A stretch of DNA of 64,000 nucleotides from Micromonospora coriariae (GCF_900091455.1 NZ_LT607412.1:1488001-1552000), one strand, 5' to 3'. Shown: positions 9,082 through 19,423, counted from the first letter of the stretch. Notes: a model not told the origin generated them from the letters alone. Numbers and translations: made by a program.

Positions 9082-10266
9082 AACAGGTTTCGGGCGCTGT
9101 GGGACGAGATCGCCCCGGTCGGGCGGGACGCCGGCAGCGGCGGCTACCTGCGCTACGCGTTGACCGAGCCCGAGCTGGAGCTGCGCGGCTGGTTCCGGTC
9201 CCAGGCCGACCGGCGCGGCCTGCCGGTCACCGAGGACGGCAACGGCAACCTGTTCGCCCACTGGGGTGACCCGGAGGCCGGGGACGCGGTGCTGACCGGC
9301 AGCCACTTCGACTCGGTGCCGCACGGCGGGGCGTACGACGGGCCGCTCGGCATCGTCAGCGCGTTCCTCGCCGTGGACGAGCTGCGGGCCGCCGGCGTCA
9401 CCCCGGGCCGCCCCCTGGTGCTGGCCGCGTTCGTCGAGGAGGAGGGCGCCCGCTTCGGCGTACCGTGCCTGGGGTCGCGGCTGCTCACCGGGGCGCTGCC
9501 GGCCGAACGCGCGGCCGGCCTGCGCGACGCGGCCGGGGTGAGCTTCGCCGAGGCGCTCGGCGACCAGCCGGCGGGCGCCCGCCCGGACCTGCTGGGCCGG
9601 TTCGGCGCCTTCGTGGAGCTGCACGTCGAGCAGGGCCGCGCGCTGGTCGAGGCGGACGAGCCGGTCGCCGTGGCCAGCGCGATCTGGCCGCACGGCCGGT
9701 GGCGCTTCGACGTCCTCGGCGAGGGCAACCACGCCGGTACGACCCGGATGGCCGACCGTCGCGACCCGATGCTCACCTACGCGTTCACGGTGCTGGCGGC
9801 CAACAAGGAGGCCCGGCTGCGCGGCGCGCACGCCACAGTGGGTCGGGTCGCCGTCGAACCGAACGCCACAAACGCCATCCCGTCGAAGGTGACCGGCTGG
9901 CTGGACGCCCGGGCCGCCGACCCGGAGACGCTGACCGGGCTGGTCGACGCGGTACGGGGCAAGCTCGCCGAGCGGGCCCGCCGCGACGGTACGGAGGTGA
10001 CGGTGACCGAGGAGTCGACGACTCCACTGGTCGCCTTCGACGGTGGGCTGGCCGGCCGGCTGGCCACGCTGCTCGCGGCGCCGGTGCTGCCCACCGGCGC
10101 CGGGCACGACGCCGGGGTGCTGGCCGGGCACCTGCCCACCGCGATGCTCTTCGTGCGCAACCCGACCGGGGTGTCGCACTCCCCCGCCGAGGCGGCCACC
10201 GACGCCGACTGCGCCGCCGGCGTACGGGCGCTGGCCCGGGTCCTGGAGGAGCTGACATGCCGGTGA
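9046..10266 (+). CDS. M20 family amidohydrolase (AllC / N-carbamoylase-like), putative N-formylglutamate deformylase
   Basis: 406 residues if it starts at TTG 9046; no ATG or GTG exists in frame before the conserved FRALWDEIAP. Zinc-site strings of the Zn-dependent M20 hydantoinase/carbamoylase branch are present: GSHFDSVPHGGAYDG, AFVEEEGARFG, VELHVEQG and the C-terminal GAGHDAG and SHSPAE. Family members cut allantoate, N-carbamoyl or N-formyl amino acids. Here it lies inside the hut operon, overlapping hutF by 10 bp, and no HutG gene is present, so removing formate from N-formyl-L-glutamate is the likely job. The name allantoate amidohydrolase would be a similarity label only. Confidence 0.85.
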   Translation: MLSDSVVEGSLPNRFRALWDEIAPVGRDAGSGGYLRYALTEPELELRGWFRSQADRRGLPVTEDGNGNLFAHWGDPEAGDAVLTGSHFDSVPHGGAYDGPLGIVSAFLAVDELRAAGVTPGRPLVLAAFVEEEGARFGVPCLGSRLLTGALPAERAAGLRDAAGVSFAEALGDQPAGARPDLLGRFGAFVELHVEQGRALVEADEPVAVASAIWPHGRWRFDVLGEGNHAGTTRMADRRDPMLTYAFTVLAANKEARLRGAHATVGRVAVEPNATNAIPSKVTGWLDARAADPETLTGLVDAVRGKLAERARRDGTEVTVTEESTTPLVAFDGGLAGRLATLLAAPVLPTGAGHDAGVLAGHLPTAMLFVRNPTGVSHSPAEAATDADCAAGVRALARVLEELTCR

Positions 10267-11618
10267 CCCGTTGGCTCGCCGAGTACGCCTGGCTGCCCGA
10301 GTACGCCGAGCCCACGCCGGACGTGCTGATCGAGACCGACGGTGAGCGGATCACCGCCGTGACGCCGCTGACCGCGGGCAGTCGGCCGCCCGCCGGGGTC
10401 GAGGTGTTCGCCGACGCCGTGCCGCTGCCCGGGCTGACCCTGCCCGGCCTGGCCAACGTGCACTCGCACGCGTTCCACCGGGCGCTGCGCGGGCGTACCC
10501 ACGGTGGCCGGGGGGACTTCTGGAGCTGGCGGGACCGGATGTACGCCGTCGCGGACCGCCTGGACCCGGACACCTACCTCGCCCTGGCCCGGGCGGTCTA
10601 CGCCGAGATGGCCCTCGCGGGAGTCACCTGCGTCGGTGAGTTCCACTACCTGCACCACCGGCCCGACGGCGGCGCGTACGACGACCCGAACGCGATGGGC
10701 GAGGCGCTGGTCGAGGCCGCCGCGCACGCCGGTATCCGGCTCACCCTGCTGGACACCTGCTACCTGACCGCCGGCGTGGACGGTCGACCCCTGGCCGGGC
10801 CGCAGCGACGCTTCGGCGACGGCGACGCGGCCCGGTGGGCCGAGCGGGCGTCCGCGTTCCAGCCGACGGACGGGCACGCCCGGGTCGGCGCGGCCGTGCA
10901 CTCGGTGCGGGCGGTCCCCGCCGACCAGCTCGGCACTGTGGCCGACTGGGCGCGGTACCGGCGGGTGCCGCTGCACGTGCACCTCTCCGAGCAGCCCGCC
11001 GAGAACGACGAGTGCCGGGCCGTGCACGGGCGGACGCCGACCGCGCTGCTCGCCGAGCACGGCGTGCTCGGGCCGGACACCACTGCCGTGCACGCCACCC
11101 ACCCGACCACCGGTGACCTGGCGCTGCTCGGGGAGAGCCGGACCGGGGTGTGCCTGTGCCCGACCACCGAACGGGACCTCGCCGACGGGATCGGCCCGGC
11201 CCGGCGGATGGCCGAGGCGGGGATCCGGTTGAGCCTGGGCAGCGACAGCCACGCGGTGATCGACCTCTTCGAGGAGGCCCGGGCGGTGGAGTTGGACGAG
11301 CGGCTGCGCACCCGACGCCGCGGCCACTTCACCCCGGCCGAGCTGCTGATCGCCGCCACCTCCGCCGGGCACACCGCGCTGGGCTGGGCCGACGCCGGAC
11401 GGATCGCTCGCGGCGCGCGCGCCGACCTGGTCACGGTACGGCTGGACAGCGCCCGCACCGCCGGGGTGCCGCCGGTGGGCGCGTTCTTCGCGGCCGGGGC
11501 GACGGACGTCGTACAGGTCGTGGTGGACGGCCGGGTGGTGGTGGCCGAGGGCCGGCACCTGACCGTGGACGTGCCGGCCGAACTGTCGGCCTCGATCGAG
11601 GCGGTGACACCCACATGA
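10257..11618 (+). CDS. hutF: Formimidoylglutamate deiminase
   Basis: 453 residues of the amidohydrolase (TIM-barrel) superfamily. It converts N-formimino-L-glutamate to N-formyl-L-glutamate and ammonia. The first metal motif is present as [11 protein letters not shown], with the later [17 protein letters not shown] and [14 protein letters not shown] typical of HutF. It starts inside the end of the M20 gene (10-bp overlap) and its stop overlaps the hutI ATG by four bases, so it is translationally coupled on both sides. Its presence means the five-step route through formylglutamate is used. Confidence 0.95.
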   Translation: MPVTRWLAEYAWLPEYAEPTPDVLIETDGERITAVTPLTAGSRPPAGVEVFADAVPLPGLTLPGLANVHSHAFHRALRGRTHGGRGDFWSWRDRMYAVADRLDPDTYLALARAVYAEMALAGVTCVGEFHYLHHRPDGGAYDDPNAMGEALVEAAAHAGIRLTLLDTCYLTAGVDGRPLAGPQRRFGDGDAARWAERASAFQPTDGHARVGAAVHSVRAVPADQLGTVADWARYRRVPLHVHLSEQPAENDECRAVHGRTPTALLAEHGVLGPDTTAVHATHPTTGDLALLGESRTGVCLCPTTERDLADGIGPARRMAEAGIRLSLGSDSHAVIDLFEEARAVELDERLRTRRRGHFTPAELLIAATSAGHTALGWADAGRIARGARADLVTVRLDSARTAGVPPVGAFFAAGATDVVQVVVDGRVVVAEGRHLTVDVPAELSASIEAVTPT

Positions 11619-12799
11619 GCAGCCTGCTGGTGGACAACATCGGGGAGCTGATCACCAACGGCGCCGGTGAGGGCCCGCTGGGCATCCGCCGCAACGCGGC
11701 CGTGCTCATCGAGGAGGGCCGGGTGGCCTGGGTCGGGCCGGCGGCGTACGCGCCGGCCGCCGACCGGCGGGTCGACGCCGGTGGGGCCGCTGTGCTGCCC
11801 GGATTCGTGGACAGCCACGCACACCTCGTCTTCGCCGGGGACCGGGCCGCCGAGTTCGCCGCCCGGATGGCCGGCGAGCCGTACACCGGGGGCGGCATCC
11901 GGACCACGGTGGGAGCGACCCGGGCAGCCTCCGACGACGAGCTGCGCGCCACAGTGCGCCGGCTGCGCGGGGAGGCGCTGCGGCAGGGCACCACCACCAT
12001 GGAAATCAAGAGTGGGTACGGCCTGACCGTCGCCGACGAGGCCCGCTCGCTGCGGATCGCCGCCGAGACCAGCGCCGAGACCACCTTCCTCGGCGCGCAC
12101 GTGGTGCCCGCCGAGTACGCCGACCGCCCCGACGACTACGTCGGACTGGTCTGCGGGCCGATGCTGGCCGCCGCCGCACCGCACGCGAAGTGGATCGACG
12201 TGTTCTGCGAGCGGGGCGCCTTCGACGTCGACCACGCCCGGGCCATCCTGGCCTGCGGGCAGGCCGCCGGGCTGGGCGTGCGGTTGCACGCCAACCAGCT
12301 CGGCTCCGGCCCGGGGGTGCTGCTCGGCGTGGAGCTGGACGCGGCCAGCGTCGACCACTGCACCCACCTCAGCGATGCCGACGTGGCCGCGCTGGCCGGC
12401 ACGGCCCACACCGACGGGTCGGGGACCCGCACGGTGGCGACACTGCTGCCCGGCGCCGAGTTCTCCACCCGCTCGCCGTACCCGGACGCCCGCCGCCTGC
12501 TCGACGCGGGCGTCACAGTCGCCCTCGCCACCGACTGCAATCCCGGCTCGTCGTACACCTCGTCGATGCCGTTCTGCGTGGCCCTCGCGGTCCGCGAGAT
12601 GCGGATGACCCCGGCGGAGGCGGTCCGGGCCGCGACGCTGGGCGGCGCGCGGGCGCTGCGCCGCGACGACATCGGCGTGCTCACCCCCGGCGCCCGAGCC
12701 GACCTGGTCGTGCTCGAAGCGCCGTCGTACCTGCACCTGGCCTACCGGCCCGGTGTTCCACTGATCCGCCAGGTCCTGCTCAACGGAGTTCTGCAATGA
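11615..12799 (+). CDS. hutI: Imidazolonepropionase
   Basis: 394 residues, starting with an ATGA overlap with hutF. It opens the ring of 4-imidazolone-5-propionate to N-formimino-L-glutamate. Amidohydrolase signature [12 protein letters not shown], the substrate-binding EIKSGYGL and the metal-ligand ATDCNPGS are visible. Third step of the pathway; ends with an ATGA overlap with hutH. Confidence 0.96.
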   Translation: MSSLLVDNIGELITNGAGEGPLGIRRNAAVLIEEGRVAWVGPAAYAPAADRRVDAGGAAVLPGFVDSHAHLVFAGDRAAEFAARMAGEPYTGGGIRTTVGATRAASDDELRATVRRLRGEALRQGTTTMEIKSGYGLTVADEARSLRIAAETSAETTFLGAHVVPAEYADRPDDYVGLVCGPMLAAAAPHAKWIDVFCERGAFDVDHARAILACGQAAGLGVRLHANQLGSGPGVLLGVELDAASVDHCTHLSDADVAALAGTAHTDGSGTRTVATLLPGAEFSTRSPYPDARRLLDAGVTVALATDCNPGSSYTSSMPFCVALAVREMRMTPAEAVRAATLGGARALRRDDIGVLTPGARADLVVLEAPSYLHLAYRPGVPLIRQVLLNGVLQ

Positions 12800-14334
12800 C
12801 GACCGTGACCATCCAGCCCACCGGGGTCTCCCCCGCCGACGTGCTCGCGGTGGCCCGCGGCACCGCCAAGGTCGTCCTCGACCCGGCCACCATCGACGCG
12901 ATGGCGACCAGCCGGGCCATCGTGGACGGCATCGAGTCGTCCGGCCGCCCCGTCTACGGGGTCTCGACCGGGTTCGGGGCGCTCGCCAACACGTTCGTCG
13001 CCCCGGAGCGCCGGGCGGAACTCCAGCACGCGCTGATCCGCTCGCACGCCGCCGGGGTGGGCGCGCCGATGCCGCGCGAGGTGGTGCGGGCGATGATGCT
13101 GCTCCGGGTCCGCTCGCTCGCGCTCGGCCACTCCGGGGTCCGCCCGCTGGTCGCCGAGGCGCTGCTCGACCTGCTCAACCACGACATCACCCCCTGGGTA
13201 CCGGAGCACGGCTCGCTGGGAGCCTCCGGCGACCTGGCGCCGCTGGCGCACTGCGCGCTCGTGCTGCTCGGCGAGGGTTGGGTGCTCGGTCCGACCGGCG
13301 AGCGGCAGGACGCGGCCGACGTGCTGACCGCCGCCGGGCTCAAGCCGATCGAGCTGGCCGCCAAGGAGGGGCTGGCACTGATCAACGGCACCGACGGCAT
13401 GCTCGGCATGCTGCTGATGGCCATCCACGACGCCGCGCACCTGTTCACCATGGCCGACGTCACGGCAGCGCTGGGCATCGAGGCGATGCTCGGCTCCGAG
13501 CGGCCCTTCCTGCCCGAGCTGCACGCCATCCGTCCGCACCCCGGGCAGGCGGCCTCGGCGGCGAACATCCACCGGCTGCTCCAGGACTCCCGGGTGATGG
13601 ACTCGCACCGGGACGACCTGGCCCACGCCGTGCAGGACGCGTACTCGATGCGCTGCGCGCCGCAGGTGGCCGGTGCGGCCCGGGACACGCTGGAGTTCGC
13701 GCGGACGGTGGCGGACCGCGAGCTGGTCTCGGTGGTGGACAACCCGGTGGTGCTGCCGGACGGTCGGGTCGAGTCGACCGGGAACTTCCACGGGGCTCCA
13801 CTCGGCTTCGCCGCCGACTTCCTGGCCATCGCCGCCGCCGAGGTGGGGGCGATCGCCGAGCGGCGGGTGGACCGGCTGCTGGACGTGGCTCGCAACCGGG
13901 AGCTGCCGGCGTTCCTCTCCCCCGACGCCGGGGTCAACTCCGGTCTGATGATCGCCCAGTACACGGCGGCCGGGATCGTCGCGGAGAACCGCCGGCTGGC
14001 CGCGCCCGCCTCGGTGGACTCCCTGCCCACCAGCGGGATGCAGGAGGACCACGTCTCGATGGGCTGGGCGGCGGCCAAGAAGCTGCGCACCGTGCTGGAC
14101 AACCTGTCCAGCGTGCTCGCGGTCGAGCTGCTGGCGGCGGTACGCGGCCTTCAGCTGCGCGCACCGCTGGTGCCGTCGCCGGCCGGCCGGGCCGCGGTGG
14201 AGGCGGTACGGGCGTTCGCCGGCGAGCCCGGCCCGGACATCTTCCTCGCCCCGGCGATGGAGGCGGCCCGCCGCACGGTGTCCGACCGCGACCTGCGTAC
14301 CGCCATCGAGCGCGAGATCGGGCCGCTGGCCTGA
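12796..14334 (+). CDS. hutH: Histidine ammonia-lyase
   Basis: 512 residues. It eliminates ammonia from L-histidine to give urocanate, the first step of the pathway. The Ala-Ser-Gly triad that cyclises into the MIO electrophile is seen in [26 protein letters not shown] and the C-terminal [14 protein letters not shown] region ([12 protein letters not shown]) are also canonical. Last gene of the operon and followed by a hairpin. The order regulator-U-M20-F-I-H with four-base overlaps indicates one transcript. Confidence 0.97.
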   Translation: MTTVTIQPTGVSPADVLAVARGTAKVVLDPATIDAMATSRAIVDGIESSGRPVYGVSTGFGALANTFVAPERRAELQHALIRSHAAGVGAPMPREVVRAMMLLRVRSLALGHSGVRPLVAEALLDLLNHDITPWVPEHGSLGASGDLAPLAHCALVLLGEGWVLGPTGERQDAADVLTAAGLKPIELAAKEGLALINGTDGMLGMLLMAIHDAAHLFTMADVTAALGIEAMLGSERPFLPELHAIRPHPGQAASAANIHRLLQDSRVMDSHRDDLAHAVQDAYSMRCAPQVAGAARDTLEFARTVADRELVSVVDNPVVLPDGRVESTGNFHGAPLGFAADFLAIAAAEVGAIAERRVDRLLDVARNRELPAFLSPDAGVNSGLMIAQYTAAGIVAENRRLAAPASVDSLPTSGMQEDHVSMGWAAAKKLRTVLDNLSSVLAVELLAAVRGLQLRAPLVPSPAGRAAVEAVRAFAGEPGPDIFLAPAMEAARRTVSDRDLRTAIEREIGPLA

Positions 14335-14346
14335 GCTCCCGGGGTA

Positions 14347-14383
14347 GCTGCCATCCGCCGCGGGTCAGGCGGCGGACGGCAGC
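14347..14383. terminator. Hairpin after hutH
   Basis: Arms 14347-14359 and 14371-14383 pair over 13 bp with one A-C mismatch, 12 nt past the hutH stop and before the convergent pyruvyltransferase gene ends. Confidence 0.65.
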
Positions 14384-14412
14384 ACCTCGGTCGGCCCTGC
14401 CGGCCACAGCGT

Positions 14413-15567
14413 TCAGCCGGAGATGGCCCAGGGGGCTCGGGTGAAGTTCAGCCGGGCCCGGTGGGCGAACTCCGTCAGGTCCAGCCGGGGCCGTTCGCCG
14501 CTGGCGAGAAGGTTGGCGAGGACCTTGTGGACCTCCGCCGGCTCCTCCGGCTGCGCCGGCAGCCGCCGGGTGGCCGGCTGGCCGATCTCGTCCAGGAAGT
14601 CCGCGCACTTGCGGTGGTACGGCACGAGGGCGAACGGAACATACGCGACGTAGGAGAAGATGCCGCCGTGCATCCGCATGTGCAGGCCGATGTCGCACGT
14701 CCGCATCTCGCTCCAGACCGCCCGAACGCCGTCGTCGGCGGTGACGGTACGCACGTCGCAGCGCCCTCCCAGGGCGGCCCGGAGCCGCTCGCTGGGCCCG
14801 ACGTCGCCGCGGACCGGGTGGGTGTTGAAGACGAAGATCGTCACGTCGACGGGCTCGGCATCGACGAACGAGCGGATGCCCGAGATCAGTGCCTGCTCCC
14901 GCCGCCGCTGCTCCGGCTCGGGAAGGTCGGTGTCGGACCCGAGCAGCGTCACGCCGAGCCGAGCCCGGCCCGGCACCCTCGGCACCGGTGCGGGCGCGAC
15001 GTCGCCGAGCGCCTCGGGCAGGAGGCCGGCGAGGTCGCCGGCGGGAACGACCAGGCCCGGATAGCCGATGTCGCGGAGCCGGTCGACGGACGCGGTGTCG
15101 CGCACCCCGACATAGTCGACATGCCGGAACACCTCGGCGAGCCGCTGCTGAGCAGCCGACGAGACGAACGGCCCGACGGACACCCCGACCGCCGCGATGG
15201 GACGCTTGGAGACCCTCGACCAGGCGGCGAAGACCTTCTTCTCACTGAACGGCCCCATGTCGCGGAACACCGAGCCGCCGCCGAAGAGCAGCATGGTCGC
15301 GCCGCCGAGCAGGCTGGCCTTGTTGAGCAGCTTCCCGGCCCGGCGTACCGGGTCGAGCGACTCGAAGAGGGCCTGGCTCATCCCGGCACGGTCCGCCGGC
15401 AGGTCCACCAGCGGTGGCGCGGCGAACGTCGGCGCCTCCGTTCCCCAGTAGCGGGCCAGGGCCCAGTCGACGATGACGCAGAAGGCGTTGTCTCCCACGT
15501 TCTGCATGCCGTAGTACCCCACCACCAGGGGCCGGCGGGCTGCGCCCGACCGTCGGTCCACACTCAC
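14413..15567 (-). CDS. Polysaccharide pyruvyl transferase family protein
   Basis: 384 residues from GTG 15567 with AGGGA upstream. Conserved start GYYGMQNVGDNAF and the LLFGGGSVF and AVGVSVGPF strings place it in the pyruvyl transferase (CsaB/WcaK-like) family, which add pyruvyl ketals from phosphoenolpyruvate to sugars and so give the polymer an acidic group, often used to anchor proteins. It begins 4 bp after the flippase stop, in one transcript with the EPS genes. Actual pyruvylation is inferred, since the family also includes other GT-B-like functions. Confidence 0.87.
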   Translation of the reverse strand: MSVDRRSGAARRPLVVGYYGMQNVGDNAFCVIVDWALARYWGTEAPTFAAPPLVDLPADRAGMSQALFESLDPVRRAGKLLNKASLLGGATMLLFGGGSVFRDMGPFSEKKVFAAWSRVSKRPIAAVGVSVGPFVSSAAQQRLAEVFRHVDYVGVRDTASVDRLRDIGYPGLVVPAGDLAGLLPEALGDVAPAPVPRVPGRARLGVTLLGSDTDLPEPEQRRREQALISGIRSFVDAEPVDVTIFVFNTHPVRGDVGPSERLRAALGGRCDVRTVTADDGVRAVWSEMRTCDIGLHMRMHGGIFSYVAYVPFALVPYHRKCADFLDEIGQPATRRLPAQPEEPAEVHKVLANLLASGERPRLDLTEFAHRARLNFTRAPWAISG

Positions 15568-15571
15568 CGTG

Positions 15572-16927
15572 TCATCCCTTCGTCAGACGCCGACGAATCT
15601 CGGCCCAGGACGGGAGCGGAGCTCCCGCCACCACGTTGCGCTTCACGGACGACCAGAACAGGACGAGGAGGATCGCCTCCGACAGCACCGTGGCCAGGGC
15701 CGCGCCGACCACGCCGAACGGCGGGATCGCAAGAGCCAGCGTGCCGAGGAAGACGACCGAGCCCAGGCCCTGGTAGAGAACCTTCTTGCGGAGCAGCCCA
15801 CCGCTGGTCAGCAGGGACGCGACACTCGCCGAGCCGAAGCGGAGCGGGATCGCGAGCGCGAGCAGCGCCATCACCGGGACGGAATCGCGGTACGCGGCGC
15901 CGAAGAGCAGCGGGATGGCGTACCGGCCGCCGACGGCGACGATGACACCGATCAGCAGACCGAGCGCGATCATCCCCACCGTGCCGGCGCGGTAGGCGAC
16001 GAGGACGGCCTCCCGGTCGGAGCGTGACCACCGGTGCAGCTTCGCCAGGAAGTACTGCTGGTAGACCACACGGGGCAGCAGGTAGATCGCCGTCAGCAGC
16101 GTCATCGGCACGGCGAAGACCGCGGCGGCCCGGGCACTGAGGAACTCGGCGCTGACCACGACGCCCAGGTTCATGCCGAGCAGGTAGAAGAGACTGCCGA
16201 GCATGAAGGGCGCGGCACCGCCGAGCAGGTGGCGCAGCCGGGGCGGACGCCCCGGTCGCATGTCGCCCGGCGGGTAGCCCTCCAACGGCCCACGTCCGCG
16301 AGCGAACGGCGCGATCACCACTGCGCTGAGCACGACCGTCACCGCGGCGACGAGGCCGTACCCGGTCGCCGCGGCCAGCGCCGAGAGACCGGCGAGCACG
16401 GTGAGCACCGCGACGAGGAGCCGTCCGGCGTGCGGGACGAGTTGCAACACGGACAGCGGGCCGTAGGCGCCGCGCAACTGGAGCACCGAGACCGACAACG
16501 CCATGCCGGCCTGCGCGAGGATGATCGGCGCCAGGAGGATCCGCAGGCCGCTGAGGGTCTGGTCGCCGCCGTCCAGCAGGGCCCAGGTCACCATCACCGC
16601 GATCTGGAGAGCGGAACAGGCGAGCACCAGCGCGATCGACGGCCGCACCCAACGCACCGCCCGCGGTCCCTCACGTCCGAACCGCTGCAACCAGAACTCG
16701 GCGATGCCGAAGAGCGCGACCGGGCCGGCGAGGGTCATCAGTGACAGGACGGACATGAAGGCGCCGAACTGGGCCTGCGGCATGCTGCGGGCAAGCAGCA
16801 CCTGCGTCACGAACGCGATCAGGGTGAGCCCGACCTGGCTGATCCCGAGCAGACCAAGTTGCCGCAGCCGACGGGCGAGGCCGCGTGATCGGCCATGAGG
16901 CGCGGACCTGGTCTCGAGCAGGGTCAT
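15572..16927 (-). CDS. Oligosaccharide flippase family protein (Wzx-like)
   Basis: 451 residues with about 12-14 hydrophobic segments spread over the length, in the pattern of the MOP/PST polysaccharide exporter superfamily. It would turn lipid-linked repeat units across the membrane. Upstream is a glycosyltransferase (gap 37 bp) and downstream the pyruvyltransferase (gap 4 bp). No strong ribosome site is seen before the ATG. Together with a Wzy-like gene two places upstream it points to a Wzx/Wzy-dependent route. Confidence 0.87.
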   Translation of the reverse strand: MTLLETRSAPHGRSRGLARRLRQLGLLGISQVGLTLIAFVTQVLLARSMPQAQFGAFMSVLSLMTLAGPVALFGIAEFWLQRFGREGPRAVRWVRPSIALVLACSALQIAVMVTWALLDGGDQTLSGLRILLAPIILAQAGMALSVSVLQLRGAYGPLSVLQLVPHAGRLLVAVLTVLAGLSALAAATGYGLVAAVTVVLSAVVIAPFARGRGPLEGYPPGDMRPGRPPRLRHLLGGAAPFMLGSLFYLLGMNLGVVVSAEFLSARAAAVFAVPMTLLTAIYLLPRVVYQQYFLAKLHRWSRSDREAVLVAYRAGTVGMIALGLLIGVIVAVGGRYAIPLLFGAAYRDSVPVMALLALAIPLRFGSASVASLLTSGGLLRKKVLYQGLGSVVFLGTLALAIPPFGVVGAALATVLSEAILLVLFWSSVKRNVVAGAPLPSWAEIRRRLTKG

Positions 16928-16964
16928 TGGTCGGCGGCCCGGCGACGTACGAGGTGGGAGGCTC

Positions 16965-17921
16965 TCATCGGGCCACCTCGGCCGCGACGGCCGACCGCAC
17001 CTGCTCCAGCTCGAGCGCGGTGCGCCGGACCCACGCCTCCCGCACCGCGGCGATCCGTCCAGCGACGGTCGGGTCCGGCCGGACCGCCGCCCGTACCCCG
17101 GCGGCCAGCGCGGCGGACTCGTTGGCGACCAGCGTGGCGAAACCGCCGAAGAGGTTCGTGGTGGTGTTGGTACGGGACAGCACCAGTGGCCTGCCGGCGC
17201 TCAACGCCTCGCACGCGCCACTTGGCTGACAGGCGTCCCGGTCGGTCAGCACGACCACGGCGCGGGCGCCGGCGAGCGCCGCCTCGTAGTCGGGGAGGTC
17301 CAGGAAGCCCAGGCCGATCAGGTTGGGCAGGGCCGCCGCGCGCTGACGCAGCGGCTCGGGCAGGCGGTGCAGGGGCGCGGTCGTGGCGAAGGTGATCTCG
17401 GCGGCCTCCTCGATCGCGTCGAAGAGCACATCCATCGGTTCGTCGGCGGCCCCGGATGCCACCACGAAGACCCAGTCGCGCGGCGCGGCGGGCGCGATGG
17501 GCCGCAGCGGGTCGTGCACGACCAGGGTCCGCAGACCTGGGAACGCCTCACGGGCGAGGACATCGGCTTCGCGGTTGTGGGTCAGCACGAGCCGCGCGCC
17601 GCGCAGGATCCGCTCGGTGCCGGGCACCTTGCGCCACCACGACTGGAACTGCCCGTTATGCGCGTCCACGACGTACGGAACCTTGGCCCGGTGCGGAGCC
17701 AGCGCGGACAGGTGCGGCTGGGCCTGCGCGACGACGAAGGACGGCCGCCGGGACCGGATCAGGGCCAGATCCTCGCGGCTGTGCGCGAGGTAGTCGGAGG
17801 GGCGCAGCACCTTCGACGTCGCCCGGTGCGGACGCCACACCAACTCGGCGCCGAGCGCCTCGGCGAGGACGTCGGAACGCCGTTGATAACGCTTCCAGGA
17901 AATGAACAAGGGGGGATTCAT
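16965..17921 (-). CDS. Glycosyltransferase (GT-B-like)
   Basis: 318 residues. No signal peptide or membrane segment. The N-terminal half includes YVVDAHNGQFQSWW and a VLTHNREADVLA string typical of GT4-like enzymes; the C-terminal half has the donor-binding PSGACEALSAGRPLVLS, close to the E-x7-E region of GT-B enzymes. It should add a sugar to the EPS repeat unit in the cytoplasm. Its ATG overlaps the stop of the upstream polymerase gene by four bases. Donor and linkage unknown. Confidence 0.8.
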   Translation of the reverse strand: MNPPLFISWKRYQRRSDVLAEALGAELVWRPHRATSKVLRPSDYLAHSREDLALIRSRRPSFVVAQAQPHLSALAPHRAKVPYVVDAHNGQFQSWWRKVPGTERILRGARLVLTHNREADVLAREAFPGLRTLVVHDPLRPIAPAAPRDWVFVVASGAADEPMDVLFDAIEEAAEITFATTAPLHRLPEPLRQRAAALPNLIGLGFLDLPDYEAALAGARAVVVLTDRDACQPSGACEALSAGRPLVLSRTNTTTNLFGGFATLVANESAALAAGVRAAVRPDPTVAGRIAAVREAWVRRTALELEQVRSAVAAEVAR

Positions 17922-19327
17922 GGATTGTCACCATTTCTGACTGCGCCGGATGTCAGAGCTTCGCGTGGATACACCGCGACAACCAGGATGTGCGAGAACA
18001 GGAACAGCCACATGAAGTACGAATAGGAGGTCGGCTTCTGGGTCACCGCGAAGACGGCCGCGGTGAAATAGAGCACGACCAGCGCCCACTGCCCCTCGAA
18101 GGTGAGCAACTCGCTCGTCGTACGCCACAGGACTGTGCAGATCACCGCCATGCATGCCAGGCCGAGCAGGCCCCACACCACGAACACCCGGATCGGATCG
18201 CTGTGGCTGTTCCACGGCTCGTAGCCCAGCCCGAAGAGCCAGACGTCCAGCGGCGCGTCCCGCCACGCCTGGGAGAGCTCGACCCAGATCTCGCCCCGGC
18301 CGCGCATGAAGTCCTTGGAGTCGGGGTTGAGCGAGCCGATCTGGGTGACCAGGAACCGGGCCCGGGCCCACAGGAACGGACCCCACCGAATCAGCAGGAC
18401 AACCAGGCCCGCGACCAGCAGCAGACCGGCCGGGGCGGTGACCCGCAGGGGCAGCCGGCGGATCCACCGCAACAGCGCGGGAAGGCGTCGCAACTCCATG
18501 GCCGCGACGATGATCCCCACGCAGAGGATGGTCAGCCGGTGCGTGGTGACCACCGTGGTGCCGACCATGAGCGCGAGGAGACCGAAGCGGAACGCCGGCT
18601 TGAGTCGCATCCTGTCGCCGGCGACGTACAGGATGAAGACCGCGAAGATCAGCAGTCGGCCGAGTGACGCCGGGTGGAAGTAGCCACCCGAGGCGCGACC
18701 GATGTTGCCGCCGGGCAGCTTGAAGAAGAAGGTGTAGTCAACGACGCCGGCGACCTGGAGCCAGGCGATCGCGGAGTGCGCCACGGCACCGAGCAGCACC
18801 AGTTGCAGCACCCAGCGGATCCGGTCCATCGTGAACCACTGCGGCTTGGCGTACATGACCGCGATCAGGGTGATCGGCGCGAAGCCGACGGCCAGCTGCG
18901 CCGCCTGGGTCAGAGTTCCCCTGGTCGGAGGGACGTAGGGACCGAAGATGTCCCGAAGGCCGGTCACCGCGAACTGGTCGATGAACGCATCCCGGGCGGG
19001 AACGGCGAGCAGACTGACCACCGAGAGCAGGCCCAGGGTCAGCAACGCGACCAGCGCGGGGGTCACCTTCCCCGGGAGCCTGCGGGTCATCGCGACGACG
19101 AGGACAAAGGCGGCGACCATGAGCACGGCACCCGCCGTGCTGGCCACGAAGCCCAGGTCGACGGTGTCCTGCGCGGTCTTCTTGCCGGGAATGTCGAACA
19201 GGGGCTTCAGGCCGATGAGAGCCAGCGCGGTGGCGACCAGGAACCACGTCGGCAACTCCAGGCGGCGTCGCCGTTCGGGGATGCGGGTCGGGTCCGGCTC
19301 GGCGCGCAGCGACGCCGGGCCGCTCAT
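17918..19327 (-). CDS. O-antigen ligase/polymerase-like membrane protein (Wzy-like)
   Basis: 469 residues with roughly 11-12 hydrophobic segments and a long outer loop containing RGRGEIWVELSQAW near residue 345, the pattern of the Wzy_C/O-antigen ligase family. It would polymerise the flipped repeat units at the outer face. The ATG at 19327 has no Shine-Dalgarno of its own; it overlaps the stop of a 19-codon leader that has a strong one, so translation is probably coupled. The stop overlaps the next glycosyltransferase start. Confidence 0.83.
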   Translation of the reverse strand: MSGPASLRAEPDPTRIPERRRRLELPTWFLVATALALIGLKPLFDIPGKKTAQDTVDLGFVASTAGAVLMVAAFVLVVAMTRRLPGKVTPALVALLTLGLLSVVSLLAVPARDAFIDQFAVTGLRDIFGPYVPPTRGTLTQAAQLAVGFAPITLIAVMYAKPQWFTMDRIRWVLQLVLLGAVAHSAIAWLQVAGVVDYTFFFKLPGGNIGRASGGYFHPASLGRLLIFAVFILYVAGDRMRLKPAFRFGLLALMVGTTVVTTHRLTILCVGIIVAAMELRRLPALLRWIRRLPLRVTAPAGLLLVAGLVVLLIRWGPFLWARARFLVTQIGSLNPDSKDFMRGRGEIWVELSQAWRDAPLDVWLFGLGYEPWNSHSDPIRVFVVWGLLGLACMAVICTVLWRTTSELLTFEGQWALVVLYFTAAVFAVTQKPTSYSYFMWLFLFSHILVVAVYPREALTSGAVRNGDNP

Positions 19328-19383
19328 CCGGACGCGGCCAGCGGTCGCGGCGCGGACCGCGCATGCCCGAGGTAGCTGTCCAC
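19324..19383 (-). CDS. 19-codon leader peptide coupled to the Wzy-like gene
   Basis: GTG at 19383 is preceded by GGGGAGG with an 8-nt gap; the peptide is VDSYLGHARSAPRPLAASG. Its TGA overlaps the ATG of the polymerase gene (ATGA). A TATAGT box sits 35 nt upstream of the GTG. Nothing like a membrane segment is seen in the peptide; its value is more likely in setting translation of the next gene. Confidence 0.5.
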   Translation of the reverse strand: MDSYLGHARSAPRPLAASG

Positions 19384-19417
19384 GTCCCGATCCTCCCCGC
19401 AGCTTCTGTCCGGGGGC

Positions 19418-19423
19418 ACTATA
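19418..19423 (-). promoter_or_regulatory. -10 box TATAGT for the Wzy-like operon
   Basis: TATAGT on the minus strand gives a predicted transcript start about 28 nt before the leader GTG. The -35 region is weak (CCTGTG at a 17-nt spacing). Confidence 0.4.
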
